This document shows, in pieces, positions 33,994 through 45,492 of a DNA stretch of 64,000 nt. A program made the translations under genes and the position numbers. Under the pieces are notes generated by a model. That model was not told where the DNA came from. It searched no databases and saw only the letters and a program-made list of their open reading frames with translations. Origin of the DNA: Maratus speciosus (taxonomy: Eukaryota > Arthropoda > Arachnida > Araneae > Salticidae); the NCBI GenBank assembly GCA_963932465.1, contig OZ010794.1, positions 444,665,502-444,729,501 of the forward strand, given 5' to 3'. Position 1 is the stretch's first letter, and each line of letters opens with the position of its first letter.

Positions 33994-34480
33994 TACGTGT
34001 ACCTTTATTAATAATAAAAAAATATATAGAGAGAAAACTTTCCATTAGGGTTCTATTCTATTGTAAAATTAATACTCTTTTAAGTAACTTTACAAAGATA
34101 AATTTTTACATTAAATATTGAATCATTCAAGAACAAATTGTTACATCAAATAAGGTTATAAGTATTTAAAAATGCTATTCGATTTAAGTGGAAAGTAATT
34201 TTAGGGAAATGAAAAGAATTATCGACGAGATATTGTAAAATGTTTTCTTTTATTTTACGATTGTTTATTCATCAGAAATAATTATACGCTACTGTATTTA
34301 TTTACAAATTATTTGAAAAATGAAATCTTGTATTTTAATTTTAATAATCTCATTAGTCCTGGAGACCCCATGTGTGTAACTCTATTCTTTTCAATCTATA
34401 CATATAACTTTGTGGAAAGCTTTCATAGAAATTTTCAGACGCCTTTTTAATTATTTAAACTGCTGAATCTTGCTTAAAAG
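33994..34480. repeat. X-type block, continuation
   Basis: It matches 52140-52390 and 53840-53950 (shared: AATCATTCAAGAA, AGTATTTAAAAATGCTATTC, and ATAATACGCTACTGTATT-like words). The match breaks near 34400 and picks up again at about 40520, so about 6 kb has been inserted here. Confidence 0.65.
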
Positions 34481-34489
34481 ATGTACTGC

Positions 34490-34662
34490 CAACAGACTGA
34501 AATAGTGTGCAGGCCTGGGATCGAACCAGGGTCATTGAAATTGCGCGCCAATGCTCTATCACTAAGTTGCCTAGCTGATGCCAAAGCCCAGAAAGAAAAA
34601 ATCTATGACGGATTCACTTTTGTTTCGTGTTTGCCCCTGAGTTCGTGGCTCACGCAGGCGCG
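34490..34662 (-). mobile_element. tRNA-derived SINE
   Basis: On the minus strand, AACTTAGTGATAGAGCATTG (A-box region) is followed by CCTGGTTCGATCCCAGG (B-box region). Upstream sequence related to TTTCGTGTTTGCCACAGAG is shared with the SINEs at 53013 and 58818. A 235-codon frame begins here and runs into the minisatellite; it is not a gene. Confidence 0.65.
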
Positions 34663-35115
34663 GATCCACGGGGGGGGGGGGGGGGCGATCGCCCCCCCCC
34701 CCCCCCAAAAAAAAAAGTATAAATCTACCGCTTATCGCGAATTCCAAAAAATGGTCGCCGAAAAAAAAATTAATTTCGTCATTTGTTCCCAGAAAAATTA
34801 CCAAATTCGCAAAACATCGCGCAAAATGAGCCAAACTCGTAAAAAATCGCGGAAAAAACACGAATTTCGTCAAAAAATCGCACATTTCGTCAAAGGACCG
34901 CGAAATAAACGAAAATTTTGTCAAAGGAACGCGAAAAAAGCGCAAATTTTGTCAAAGAATCGCAGAAAAAACGCGAATTTCGCCAAAGAATCGCTGAAAA
35001 AAACGCGAATTTTGGCAAAGAGCCGCGAAAAAAATGCATATTTAGCGCCAGGAGGAGATTCCCCGAGGCGCGGATCCAATGTGTGTGTGGGGGGGGCGAT
35101 CCCCCCCAATCCAAC
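34657..35115. repeat. Minisatellite array between two GGCGCGGATCCA ends
   Basis: AGGCGCGGATCCA lies at 34658 and again, in the same orientation, at about 35070, each followed by G runs, CGATC and C runs. Between them are about 10 units of the same minisatellite as at 31540-32460. The GGATCCA plus G-run word resembles the ends of some hAT-like elements. All ORFs here are repeat artefacts. Confidence 0.7.
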
Positions 35116-35179
35116 GCTTAACGGCAGTTTTCGCGGAACAGGCAGTCAAGCAAACGAAAATCAAACACTTTTCGGGTGT

Positions 35180-36144
35180 CAATCGTAAACCTCATTGACG
35201 TTTCGCCAATTAATGATCAAAAAAGGATTATGTCCTGTCAAAAAGCATATGGCGCCATAATTTTTGACACTATGGGTTTAGGTGGGGTTCGATGCCACTT
35301 AGTGTACCTTTTGTTGAATTTCTTCAACAGAAATTTGACACCGTTATGCGGATCCCTTTAAAGTGTGGAAACTTTTTCATCTTTTCAAAGAGGCTGCACT
35401 TCTAATTTCTGTATAATATTTTTACAGAGAGCTCTTTTGTTTGAGAAAAGAATGGGATTCGTAGCAATTTTCAAAGAAAGAAAGAAGCAAAAAAAAAAAA
35501 AAAGAAAGGACCTTTTAAAACTTCAAGAATCTTAATATTTTCTGAAAAAAGCCACTAATGTTTAAAAAAAATGTACTGTTATTGCCACCCACAATGGTGA
35601 ATTTCAAGGGGTATTTGATGAATGAACAAAAAATGATTATGTCTTAGTCAGTTAAAAGCTAAAATACATATGGTGTGCTAATTTTTTTAAAGCCAACTTG
35701 GTAAACCAGTTCTTCCTTTATGTATTTACTTAATGAAAGGCCTTCTAGGTGATTTGAATAGAAAATGCCGCTCTACTGTCACCCACCATTCATTGTTTGG
35801 TTTACCATTTTTCGCTGTCTTTCTACCTCTTGTAGAGTAGCTATGGAAACAGACCTAGGTCTCAGTAACAAATTTTAACCTAATAATGAGTAGATTATGA
35901 AGAAGTATACGCACCACTGAAATGACACATTTTGATTTTTCAAGGATGTTAAGACCCCTTGAGATTTTTATACAGTCCCTTTTTTTGAATAAACCGATAA
36001 GATATATAATTACTAATTACAGACTAAAAATGAAAAGAATAAAAATAAGACATTTAATAAATAAATTCTATGGTAACATTTTTAATTTTACGGCACAATT
36101 AGTAACAATAAGTCACATTTTGAGGAGAGGAGGCTTATATAATA
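35180..36144. other. Diverged tandem pair, otherwise featureless
   Basis: GATCAAAAAAGGATTATGTC (about 35215) and GAACAAAAAATGATTATGTC (about 35625) head two diverged units about 410 bp apart. Nothing else is recognised up to 36144. Confidence 0.45.
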
Positions 36145-36696
36145 GGGTAGGCCGAAAAAACCTTTTTTTCGATTTTCGATGATGGGTAGTGCGGAAAAGT
36201 TGCCACTGGTGGCACTAAGTTGACACAAAAAATTTGAGATTTTTCGGACAATTCCTTCATATGCGCAAATGGCTTGAAGTTTGGCTCAAATGCTGATTTT
36301 TGAATTTTTTTTGCAAAAGTTTAAAAAATGTTAAATTTAAGTTTTTTTTAGCTGAATTTACTTGAAATGCAATATTTAGTGTACGAAATGTTTAAATAAG
36401 CTCTAATTATGTATGATTTAATAGTTATGTGCATTTTGAACTAGGTGACGTTTATAGCTTTTTCGCGTATAAGTGAGCAAAAATTGCAGGAATTGTGACT
36501 ACAGGGAATAAAGATCTCGTCATCGGTAAAGACTTCAGGAGTTTAGGAGGTCAGGAGTTAGAAAAAGAAACTTGGAAAGAAGATACTGGAGGAGGAAGAT
36601 CTTAGAGGAAGAAAAATTACAAGCATCTTTTTTGATAGTAGAAAAAATAAAACGATCTTCATAAAAAAAGGGGACTAGTAGCACCGTCGATAGAAA

Positions 36697-36905
36697 GACG
36701 AAACAAATATCACCATGTTGTCTGAACGTAGTTTGGAATATTTGGGTCACTTGACACCTCCTTCTGACCACTGCGGAGAAATAGCAAAATCATTATATAA
36801 TTTTCTAAGCCAGAATAAAGCCTGCTTTGAAAAAAATCAAGAAGAGAACAGCAACATTTGATATGTATTCTTCATACGAACGAGCTCCCACTCTGACAGG
36901 GACAT
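36697..36905 (+). pseudogene. Coding-like remnant inside the 3-kb element
   Basis: A frame reads MLSERSLEYLGHLTPPSDHC, then GEIAKSLYNFLSQNKACF and EKNQEENSN, then after a frameshift FDMYSSYERAPTLTGTSPV. The composition is less biased than in the surrounding frames, so it was probably once translated. I do not recognise the family. Confidence 0.4.
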
Positions 36906-37177
36906 CACCTGTCTAAGCTAGATGGTAGAACCACTTGGCCTAAGACCTTTACCATCTGAAACGGAGCTAGATTAATAGAGTACTTAAATCTTCAGCCTTT
37001 TGCATTTTTGATGTCCATGAAACAGGAATAGGCCCGTAGAAATGGACAAGTACATTTTCACACGCCATTAGGGATTATGTGCTTCGTATTTCTCTCGACG
37101 GTGCCGCTTGTTCCTTTTTTCCTACAAAGATCGTGTTGTTGTTTCTACTATAAAACTAGTCGGATGTACCAATCCCA

Positions 37178-38247
37178 AAACTTTCTTCTATCTCATACAT
37201 GTTAATACTTCAAAATTCGCTATCACACTGCCAAAATTAAATGGCAATCTATGCATCTCATGAGGATTCTAACGATATGAAATTCCGTGCATTAGTTCTT
37301 GAGATATGACTATCGCTGAAATCGTCTAAATTCAGTAAAATGCTGCCTAGCAGCGCCACCTATTGGGTGATTTATACCAAATCCTAATCAGCAACAATTT
37401 ATGTCAACGTCTGACTGAAACTGAAGTTTGGAGAAAATAAGTACATTAGTTTTTGAGATAGAGCAATAGCGAAAATCGTGAAAATTTCTGCATAGCAGCG
37501 CCACCTATTGGGTGATTAACACCGAAACCTAATTAACAACAACTTGTGTCAACATACAACTAAATCTGAAGTTAGATGAAAATTGGTCCATTAGTTCTAT
37601 TGATAGAGCTATTGAGGCAATCGTGGAAAAGGCAGCAGAGAAGCGCCACCTGTTGGGCGATTTACACCAACACCTAATCAGTGGCAAGTCATATCAAGGA
37701 CTAACTTAATCTGAAGTTTGATGAAAATCCGTGCGTTAGTTCTTAAGATAGAGCTATTGGGGAAATCGTGTAAATCCTGCAAAATTCATCATAACAGCGC
37801 CACCTGTTGGGCGATTTACACCAAAACGTAATCATCATCAATTCATATCAAGGACTAACTATATCTGAAGTTTGATCAAAATCCATGCATTAGTTCTTAA
37901 GATAGAGCTATTGCGAAAATCGTGAAAAATGCAGCATTGCAGCGCCACCTGTTGAGCGATTTACACCAAAAACTAATCAGCATCAATTTGTATTAGGAAC
38001 TAACAGAATATCAATTTTTATTAAATTCCGTGCATTAGTTCTTGAGATAGAGCGCCCACAAAATTTGTGTCACATACACACAGACAGACAGACAGACAGA
38101 CAGACTCACGGAGTCACAGACAGACATTTTGTAAAAACATGTTTTTGGAATCTCTGACCCCTAAAACGTGTAAATCCGTCGAAAACCGGAATTCGAAAAT
38201 TTTCATGAATCCAATACTTTCTTCTTGTAAAGATAGAAGAAAGTAAA
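37178..38247. mobile_element. Element with 145-bp minisatellite and ACTTTCTTCTATCT ends
   Basis: It begins ACTTTCTTCTATCT and ends AGATAGAAGAAAGT. Inside, GCGCCACCT(A/G)TTGGG(T/C)GATT-like cores repeat at about 37354, 37498, 37643, 37797 and 37942, giving a period of 144-154 bp. A (CAGA)n run (38084-38104) and the ACCCCTAAAACGTGTAAATC tail follow, as in 27955-28405. It interrupts coding-like sequence of the host element. Confidence 0.78.
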
Positions 38248-38261
38248 AATATGGTTGTAAT

Positions 38262-38400
38262 TTTTCCTCCTGCAAGATATTCCTCCGCCTGTATCTTTTT
38301 TTCAAGTTTCTTTTTCTGTCTCCTGACCAAGTCTTTATCGATGACAAGATTTTTATTCCTGGTTGTCACAATTCCTGTATTTTGAAGCACAGATGAAGCC
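38262..38400 (-). pseudogene. Coding-like remnant next to the minisatellite element
   Basis: The minus strand reads SSVLQNTGIVTTRNKNLVID, then KDLVRRQKKKLEKKIQAEEY and LAGGKI, then enters the inserted element. It is basic and helical in character, and could be part of a transposase or other protein of the 3-kb element. No named motif. Confidence 0.4.
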
Positions 38401-39185
38401 CTTAACGCAGTTTACCCATATGATAAATCAGTTCTAAATCTGGTGAACGCTGTGTGAGAAAGGAATATGCGTTTGAGAGTGTCTGCTTTTGAAGGCCCTG
38501 GTTCAAATTCTGATTCAGACGAATTGCCGGCTTCAAAGTTCCCACTTTTTTAATCTTCTGACAAATAGCTGTATTTTAGGGCAGAAAAATAATTAAAATC
38601 CCACTTCGCAGTTACTCCCATCTCCAAAATCCCCCCCCCCCCCTCATCCTCGTGATGACTGATTGCGTTTTCATCGGTTTCTACTCCATATCTCTTCTCC
38701 TTCCCGAATTGCTGTCAAAACATGCTGTGATCCGGCATTCAAATATGTGATTCTGAAAGCATCGAAAAACCGGAATAGAATAAAGACAAAAGAGAGAAAC
38801 CGACGAACGAACCAAACTATACTTACATTTTTTGCTCAGCTATACGCGAAAAGGCTATAAAAATCGCCTAATTCAAAATACACATAACTAATAAATAATA
38901 GATAGTCAGAGCTTATTTAATCATTTCGTACATTAAACATGACATTTCAAGTAAATTCAGCCAAAACAAATTTAATTTACCATTTAAAAATTTTTGCTAA
39001 AAAAGTTCAAAAATGAGCATTTGAGCAAAACTCCAAGCCATTTGCGGCAAATGAAGGAATTGTCCGAAAAATCTCAAATGTTTTGTGTAAACTTAGTGCC
39101 ACCGGTGGCAACTTTTCCGCACTACCCATCATCGAAAATCGAAAATAGGTTTTTTTCGGCCCACCCTATTATATAATAAGAGGGT

Positions 39186-39415
39186 TGGTTAACCGAGTGT
39201 GTCGGTTAATTGAACGTCGGATAATCGAGTGTCTAAAGTAATTTTAAATAGTATTAATTATTTCATATTCATATAATAATTAACTGCAAAGAATTATTTA
39301 ACCAATAGAAACTATGACTGTGTTGATTATATATCATCCACCCGGTATCCCCCCCCCCAAAAAAAAACGAGTCTCTGGATCCGCCCCTGGGATCACGAAA
39401 AATATTCCAACGTGC
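39186..39415. other. Tigger-like end fragment and poly-C tract
   Basis: GTTAACCGAGTGTGTCGGTT then CGGATAATCGAGTG (39188-39232) resembles the terminal repeats of Tigger/pogo elements. A C run with CTGGATCCGCCCCTGG (39348-39390) resembles the opposite strand of the 34657 end. Confidence 0.45.
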
Positions 39416-40041
39416 GCTGCGGTTGCAGCTGGTCAATTCCGTCGTAGCTGACGTAACACTTTATGATCGATTGTTGTTTTCTAAACTATGTAGAAAATTT
39501 ACTAATAAAGCAAGAACAAATTTTTATAATTTAAAGTGTTTCTTATTAAGGGCTTAATATCCAAGTACCTGCAGATTATTTTAGTCTGTATTTTAATCCC
39601 AAAAATTCCATTGTAAAATTCTGTAACCTATGTAACATAAATTATCCAAACATATTTTCTGCCTTCGATGAAGTTTGAAAATTATCAAAACTACCAGTCA
39701 AAAAAATTGATTTTATGTTCTTAACAACAATAAGTAATGATAAATAATAAAAATAAATTTTATAAGTAATTTATGAACAATAAAAAAGAAAAAATGGCAA
39801 TTACATATGTAACTGACGTAACTTTTATTGTGTAACTGACTTAACATTATCACTTTACAAAGATAATAATGGTACTTAACTTAGTTTGTGAACAGTAAAT
39901 TACAATGCCTTCTTATTAGGATTTTTATATAGAACGTAAAAATATTCAACTTTCCAGTCATACACTTAAATTAAATATATTATTAATTTTATACCCCCCC
40001 CCCTCCCCTCCGAAAAAAATAGACTTTTCTGTGGAATTGCC
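39416..40041. mobile_element. Element with GGTMAATTCC ends, uninterrupted copy (626 bp)
   Basis: It starts GGTCAATTCCGTCG and ends CTGTGGAATTGCC. It matches 21546-24492 in reverse, without the Tigger-type MITE or the 326-bp array element, and so supplies empty sites for both. The motif TAACTGACGTAAC recurs. No coding. Confidence 0.75.
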
Positions 40042-40044
40042 TAG

Positions 40045-40170
40045 TCTTGCCAACAGATAAGAGTGAGCTTTGGTATCTTCTAGGTATTTTAGTGACAGAG
40101 CATTGGCGCGTAATGTCAATTATACTGGTTTGATCCCAGGCTTGGGTAATTTTTCACTGTGTTGGCTGTC
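40045..40170 (+). mobile_element. tRNA-derived SINE fragment
   Basis: GCCAACAGATAAGAGTGAG (shared with the SINEs at 53013 and 58818) is followed by an A-box region TTAGTGACAGAGCATTGG and a B-box region TGGTTTGATCCCAGG. Plus orientation, unlike the copy at 34490. Confidence 0.65.
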
Positions 40171-40499
40171 TAATAAAATTCGAAACTTCAGAAAATGCTT
40201 TCGTAACCAAACGGAATAAATAGCAAGAAAAATATTCGATATCATCTAATCAGTAATGGTTTCTCTTCTACAGCTTCAAATTCATTGGGAGGCATCTTTA
40301 ACTAATAAAGAACATTTATTTTGGGGGACGAAATACACACACATTAATGACGATCACACAACACAAACTGTTTACATGATAACATAAACAAAAAACTATC
40401 TCGCAGTCAACAGCTTCACAGCGAATAGTTCGACGCCCATAACGTCGTCTCCAGTACTTCTTTCATTTCGCAACATATGCCTTCTAAGAAAGTTTCACC

Positions 40500-42665
40500 A
40501 GTTTAAATTTATTCTTTTTCTTATGAAAACTAAATCATTTGTTTTCAAATATGGTATTTGACGTTAAATCTCATGCCATTCATTTCTTTAGTCTAGCATG
40601 TTTTTTAGAGATAGAAGGTTTGTTCAATATCGTTTTAGAATTTCAACGTTCGACCAGCGGTAAAACTATTCAAAATGGTAAGATTTCCATCAATATGAAT
40701 CATTAGATTTTTAGAAAATATTTTCTTTCCAGAATTTTAGCTGTTATTCTAAGTCTCTTGTAGAGAAAGGGGTTCCAAAGGAGCGTAGAGAAAGGTTTCT
40801 TAAAAGGCATATGTTAAACAAAAATAAAATATGTTTTTATATTTTTTCCTAGATTAAAGAGCTTTTAAAAGTATACAAAAATATGTAAAATGATTTTTTT
40901 AATTAATTGTAAAATGCAGATTCTTAAAAATAAAATTTTAAAGATAAAATTTATTATTATGATAATTTTGAAAAATAATCTATAACTGAAAAAACCAACG
41001 TGTTGTTCGCATAATAAAGCAGATAGTATTTATGATGTGTAAGAAATATTATTAGAATTTTCAAACGTAAAGATAAATTTTAAAAATATGTATTAATTGT
41101 TTTAAAAATATATCCACGTTCATCAAAAAATTACGAGATTATTTACAGCCAATGCATATAAATAGGGTTTTAAAAAAAGATTGCGTAATATCAGAAGTCA
41201 TCGGATCTCTTATCATTTTCTTTAGCCTAACATATTTTTTTGGAGATAGAAACATTGTGCAAAAACTTTCTAGACTTTCAATTTCCTATCTTCGTAAAAT
41301 ATTTTAAAATAACAAAATATTTTTACAAACATATTTTGGTATTACATACTACAACCACAGGATTTATTAAAGAGATTTCCTTCTCAGAACTTTAACTAAC
41401 GTTTATTTAAATGCTCTAGAGTGAAGGGTTTCTGGTAAAACGCCTGTACAAAGATAATATAACTTTTTGTAAGAAATTTTTATCTTTGTAGAATTTTAAA
41501 TTCTTGATAATGGTTTAGAAAGGCTAAACAAATACAATGTATGAAGTGAATAATTAAGATCATTGATTTTTATATCGTTAAATGCGACATTTAAATAACT
41601 TTTTAAGACAAATGTTAAATAAATATGCGGGTTTTTTTTTCAGAATAATCTAAAATTAAAAAAAGCTAAGACTTATTTTACATTTGACAAGCTCGATCGT
41701 ATTTTTAATGTGTGAGAAATGTTCTTAGAATTATCAAACATAAAATATTTAAAAAATAATAATTTTCAAATACGCTTAGTTATCTCAAGAAATTGGAAGT
41801 TAAACAACTGCTGGCACATAGAAATAATGCAAATACCTTTATTAAAACATGAAATCACCGCTAATATTAGATTCAACATATAATTTTTTATTATCTGTTT
41901 ATTTAGCTAAACATATTTTTCACAGACAAAAATGCTGCGCAAAAAATTTTAGAATTTCACCGTTTTGCTGCGGATATTTGATAAATGGAAAAAGCTTTTT
42001 ATCTTTGAATCACCGGATTAAAAAAAATTAAGAAACATTTATCATAAAACTCTATAGGAAAGAATTCTCATAAAAATTATATTTATACAAGTTTAAAGTA
42101 TTTTTAAAATAAAATTTTATTTTCGTAGAATTTTATATAACGTTTTTTTCAAAAGGCATAAAAAAAAAGACATCAAAATAAAATATGGAATTAATAGTTC
42201 CGATGATTGCCATTTTCTATAGTTATTGTAACGTTCTAAAATACGGAATGTTTTAGAACTTTTGAAGAACATATAATATATAAATCATAAAGCATTTTTA
42301 ATAAAATATATAAGGATAACATAAGATTTTACATCACATATTTTTTAATCCCTTTTTTCACCCTTGCATATTTTTCAGAGATAGGAATTTTCTGGATAAA
42401 CTCTTTTAGAGTTTTTACAATATATCTGTAGTAAATATTTTAAAATGGGAAAGGATTTCTATCTATGTGAACCACCAGATCTTTTAAAAAGATTTTCTTT
42501 TTAGAATGAGGAAATGGTTCCCAGAAAATGTTTTTTTAAATATACATAATATACTACCTTTTTATAGGAAAACTTTAACTTTGTAAAATTTTTCATACTT
42601 TGAAGAGTACAAAAAAGTATACAAACTAAAATATGTTAAGTGTGACAAGAATAAGTCCAATTATT
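40500..42665. repeat. Y-type block, copy with roughly 460-680-bp internal modules
   Basis: Modules built around TTTAGCCTAACATATTTTT plus AGATAGAAAC recur at about 40590, 41219, 41901 and 42360. The block as a whole matches 54000-56200 (modules at about 54037, 54695, 55370 and 55900). No coding. The short frame 41849-42031 equals the one in 55181-55381 in part and is a repeat artefact. Confidence 0.75.
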
Positions 42666-42673
42666 GTTATTTT

Positions 42674-42927
42674 GGCACTTCTTAGTTATCCCGTCGACCA
42701 AATTACTGTCGCCAAATTGTAAGATTAAACCCCAATAATGGTTGCCGTTAATTAACTAATTGTAAGATTAAATGCCAATAATGGCTAATAAAACAATTAA
42801 TTCGACGTTTTATTTGTATTTTTATTAATGTTTTACTAATTTATTTGTTCTTTCGTTATTCAAAATAAAAATTATGTCAATGTGTATAATTTGGTGAAAT
42901 TGGTCGACGGGATACCTAAGAAGTACC
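42674..42927. mobile_element. MITE with 8-bp target duplication (254 bp)
   Basis: GTTATTTT stands on both sides (42666-42673, 42928-42935). The ends are GGCACTTCTTAGTTATCCCG and, reversed on the right, GGTACTTCTTAGGTATCCCG. The paralogous block has a single GTTATTTT at 56200-56207, the exact empty site. Eight-base duplications occur in hAT and P superfamilies; the ends do not decide between them. Confidence 0.92.
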
Positions 42928-42935
42928 GTTATTTT

Positions 42936-43634
42936 ATATCGTAAAATTCTTTTAAATAATTTTTTAAGACAATTCTTTAGTAAAATAATCTATAACTGAT
43001 AACGATTAAATTTGATGTACCGTATGATATACTGTATCGTATTTTATTGTATGATAAATACCTTATTACAGCTATAAAATACAATGCTATAAAAAAATCA
43101 TGAATATTAATTTCAAAATACTTTAAATAAGAAAATGGACCTTTCCTCATTTATTTTATCGCCAATTAGAAACAGAAAAAAAAGAAAAAGCATTCGATTG
43201 GAAATTATGTTTTCTTTAAATGTACGTAATAGAAAAAGCTTAGGGAGTCGTCTTAATACTGCAATTGTATCTTATATTGAAATTTTCAATAAGAACACCA
43301 AATTTTGACACCATATTTTCGATTGTTCAGAAAGTTACACCTTGGGATACCGAACGGGAAGTCATTCGGTGGAACAGTTTAGGATTTATGAACATATAAA
43401 GTTTTGAACTCTTAATGTTAAAGTCAATTTCATTACTTGCAAAGCAAGCTAGATAATGTGTAGTTTTTTAATAATATGTCAAAAACTACTTGGCGGAATA
43501 AAATGAAATTTTATATTAACATATTTGAAGCTTAAAGAAGCCAACTTCTGTTAAAATTTGTACAGATTACAATACATATTTTTTAGAATAATGTTTTCAC
43601 AATGTGTAACTTATGAACTTGTATTAAATATATA
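42936..43634. other. No gene seen
   Basis: The first 60 bp continue the Y block. The remainder is unique in the window and without long frames. Confidence 0.45.
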
Positions 43635-43944
43635 GCGGAGAGCAGCCATATTTGGACCGCTGCAATTCTCCGTTAATTACAGAAAGAGACGCCATTGACC
43701 GCTGAAATCCTACTCATTAGAATGACGTCATTTATGATTAGATGAAGCACTAGCCTTCCACATGCGGTTTTCAGACAATTTTAAAAAAGCCTAAAATCAG
43801 CTGTTTTGATCTAATTTTTTCCTACTAAACGTAAGAGAATACTATAAAACTAAGGTTAGTTGTTATGTTATATATGCACATCTAAATTCATATGCATATT
43901 GTACATATTTTTCACGTGGATTTGTTTGCTTTCGTTTTTGCTCT

Positions 43945-44040
43945 TAGTCTTAATCTGTTATATCTTAGTCTTAATCTGTTATATCTTAGTCTTAATCTGT
44001 TATATCTTAGTCTTAATCTGTCTATCTTAATCTGTTTTAA
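43945..44040. repeat. Tandem repeat of about 22 bp, four units
   Basis: TCTTAGTCTTAATCTGTTATA is repeated (last units shortened). Located within the pogo-like element. Confidence 0.85.
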
Positions 44041-44155
44041 AAGGTGGCGCGGTTGAATTAATTGGGCCAGTTTGAGTTACTTAAATTGGACCAGATACAC
44101 GATCAAAAATTTGAAAAATAAGGAATGAATTTCGAGGGCTTTACGCTTTGGACAC

Positions 44156-44199
<44 letters not shown>

Positions 44200-44508
44200 T
44201 AATGAATGCTTCGTGCAAGTTTTTGAATATTTTAATAAAAGTTTTTTTGTTTATCTGGATTATTTTCTTTATACAGTTTAGGCTTATATAAACATAAAAG
44301 ATATATTTTACATTTTTATGAGACTGCTAGTGAGATTTTGGAGTTGGAGTCAGTAATCATGAAACCTACTAAAACTAAAATAGTAAAGAAAAGAAAAAGA
44401 CGAAAACGACTCAGACTAACAGTCTAGAAGAAAAACATCAGTGACATCAAAACTTGTCAAAGATGCAAACGAAACGCACTCTTTGAAACGAAAAGGAGAT
44501 AGTAAGTT

Positions 44509-45027
44509 GTGAAGAAATTGATTCGCAAGAAGACTGCAGCGACAAAACGGCCCAAAAAAGACAAACAATCATTAGAAATGTTTTCTCCCTTGCCAAAATC
44601 AGGTAAAATACAGAGGGAGCAAAAACAAAATGTTGTGTTAACATCTTCGCCACATAAAGTAACCCTTGAAATGAAAAAACAGCAAAACTCTCAAAAAGGA
44701 ATCTCTCAAAGCACAAAATCAATTGAAATATCAAGTTTTATGAAATAGCCGTAATTCAATTGAAAAGAAAATGATGAAAGGGAAGAACTATAGATATAAG
44801 GTAAAGAAAACTTCTATTGCAAAAAAAAAGTTTAATGAGTCAGAATCTAAAAAGAAAAAACACAACAATGATGTTTGGTTTTGCCTAATTTGTCAGAAAG
44901 ATGAAATAGCTGAAATGATTCAGTGTTCAAATTGCCAGATATGGTTCCATGTTGTATGCGCTAGAATAAAAAATGATCGAAAATAATTCATGTGTAAGCC
45001 TTGCATCACTTCTTACATGATATTAAA
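44509..45027 (+). pseudogene. Pogo-like transposase C-terminus with PHD finger
   Basis: Two frames on the plus strand. The first (44509-44748) is basic and includes MFSPLPKSGKIQREQKQ and VVLTSSPHKVTLEMKKQ, a pattern common after the catalytic domain in pogo/Tigger-type transposases of insects. The second (44771-44986) ends in a PHD-type zinc finger: WFCLICQKDEIAEMIQCSNC then QIWFHVVCARIKND. One stop codon later FMCKPC supplies the last cysteine pair, completing Cys4-His-Cys3. The DDE domain is not found. The function of the finger in such transposases is presumably chromatin or protein binding. Broken by stops. Confidence 0.75.
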
Positions 45028-45492
45028 ATAACTAGCAATTAGTTCCATAATTTCTATTTTTAATTACTTATAATTTTTATTTTTTTATTTTTAATACATT
45101 TTTATTTAAAACAATTACTTTTACTTTCAAACATTTAATTTCATTATATTTCATTGTTGTTGTTTTGTTTGATTGTTTCATTAATCGCAAACTTTGCTTT
45201 TTACAAAAATAGTTATATTCCCTACTCGTTAAAACAGCCTAATATTGTTTGGCCTAATTTAGGAGACTATGGGTCAAACTTAGGCGACTAGTCGCTGAAT
45301 TTGGACAACTTTTGACAATTTTTTCAAATTAAAATAAAACTTAAGATTTTGAAAAAGAAATTGTTCTAAAGATATGTTTAGTTAATAGAGGAACAGATTC
45401 ATCACGTGTAATGATATTTTGCAGATATTCAAAAAATAAAGTGAGTTGCACGTGAAAATATGTGAAGTGGTCCAAATTCGGCTACTCTCTCC

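Larger units (their letters stand above)
36145..39166. mobile_element. 3.0-kb DNA element with TIRs of about 350 bp, TA-bordered
   Basis: It starts GGGTAGGCCGAAAAAACC and ends GGTTTTTTTCGGCCCACCC. The inverted arms run 36145-36490 and 38825-39166, sharing GTAGTGCGGAAAAGTTGCCA and GTGACGTTTATAGCTTTTTC-like stretches. Between the arms are coding-like remnants on both strands and a further element (37178-38247). TA borders fit the Tc1/mariner/pogo group, but the superfamily is not proven. Confidence 0.75.
43635..45492 (+). mobile_element. Pogo-like element with transposase C-terminal remnant
   Basis: TA borders. The ends are GCGGAGAGCAGCCATATTTG and, reversed on the right, GGAGAGAGTAGCCGAATTTG. 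The end motif AATTTGGACC and variants recurs inside (about 44058, 44088, 45270, 45295). It contains a 22-bp tandem repeat (43945-44035) and a T run at 44158-44198. Coding remnants at 44509-45027 tie this layout to the pogo group. Confidence 0.8.

Noticed and set aside
34481..35188. 235-codon open frame, the longest in the window
   Set aside because: It runs through a tRNA-like SINE, a G/C run and a minisatellite; the Lys/Arg-rich translation is periodic with the repeat.
37340..37960. Regular spaced repeats that might suggest a CRISPR array
   Set aside because: Units are about 145 bp, diverged along their whole length and without unique spacers; the sequence is eukaryotic.
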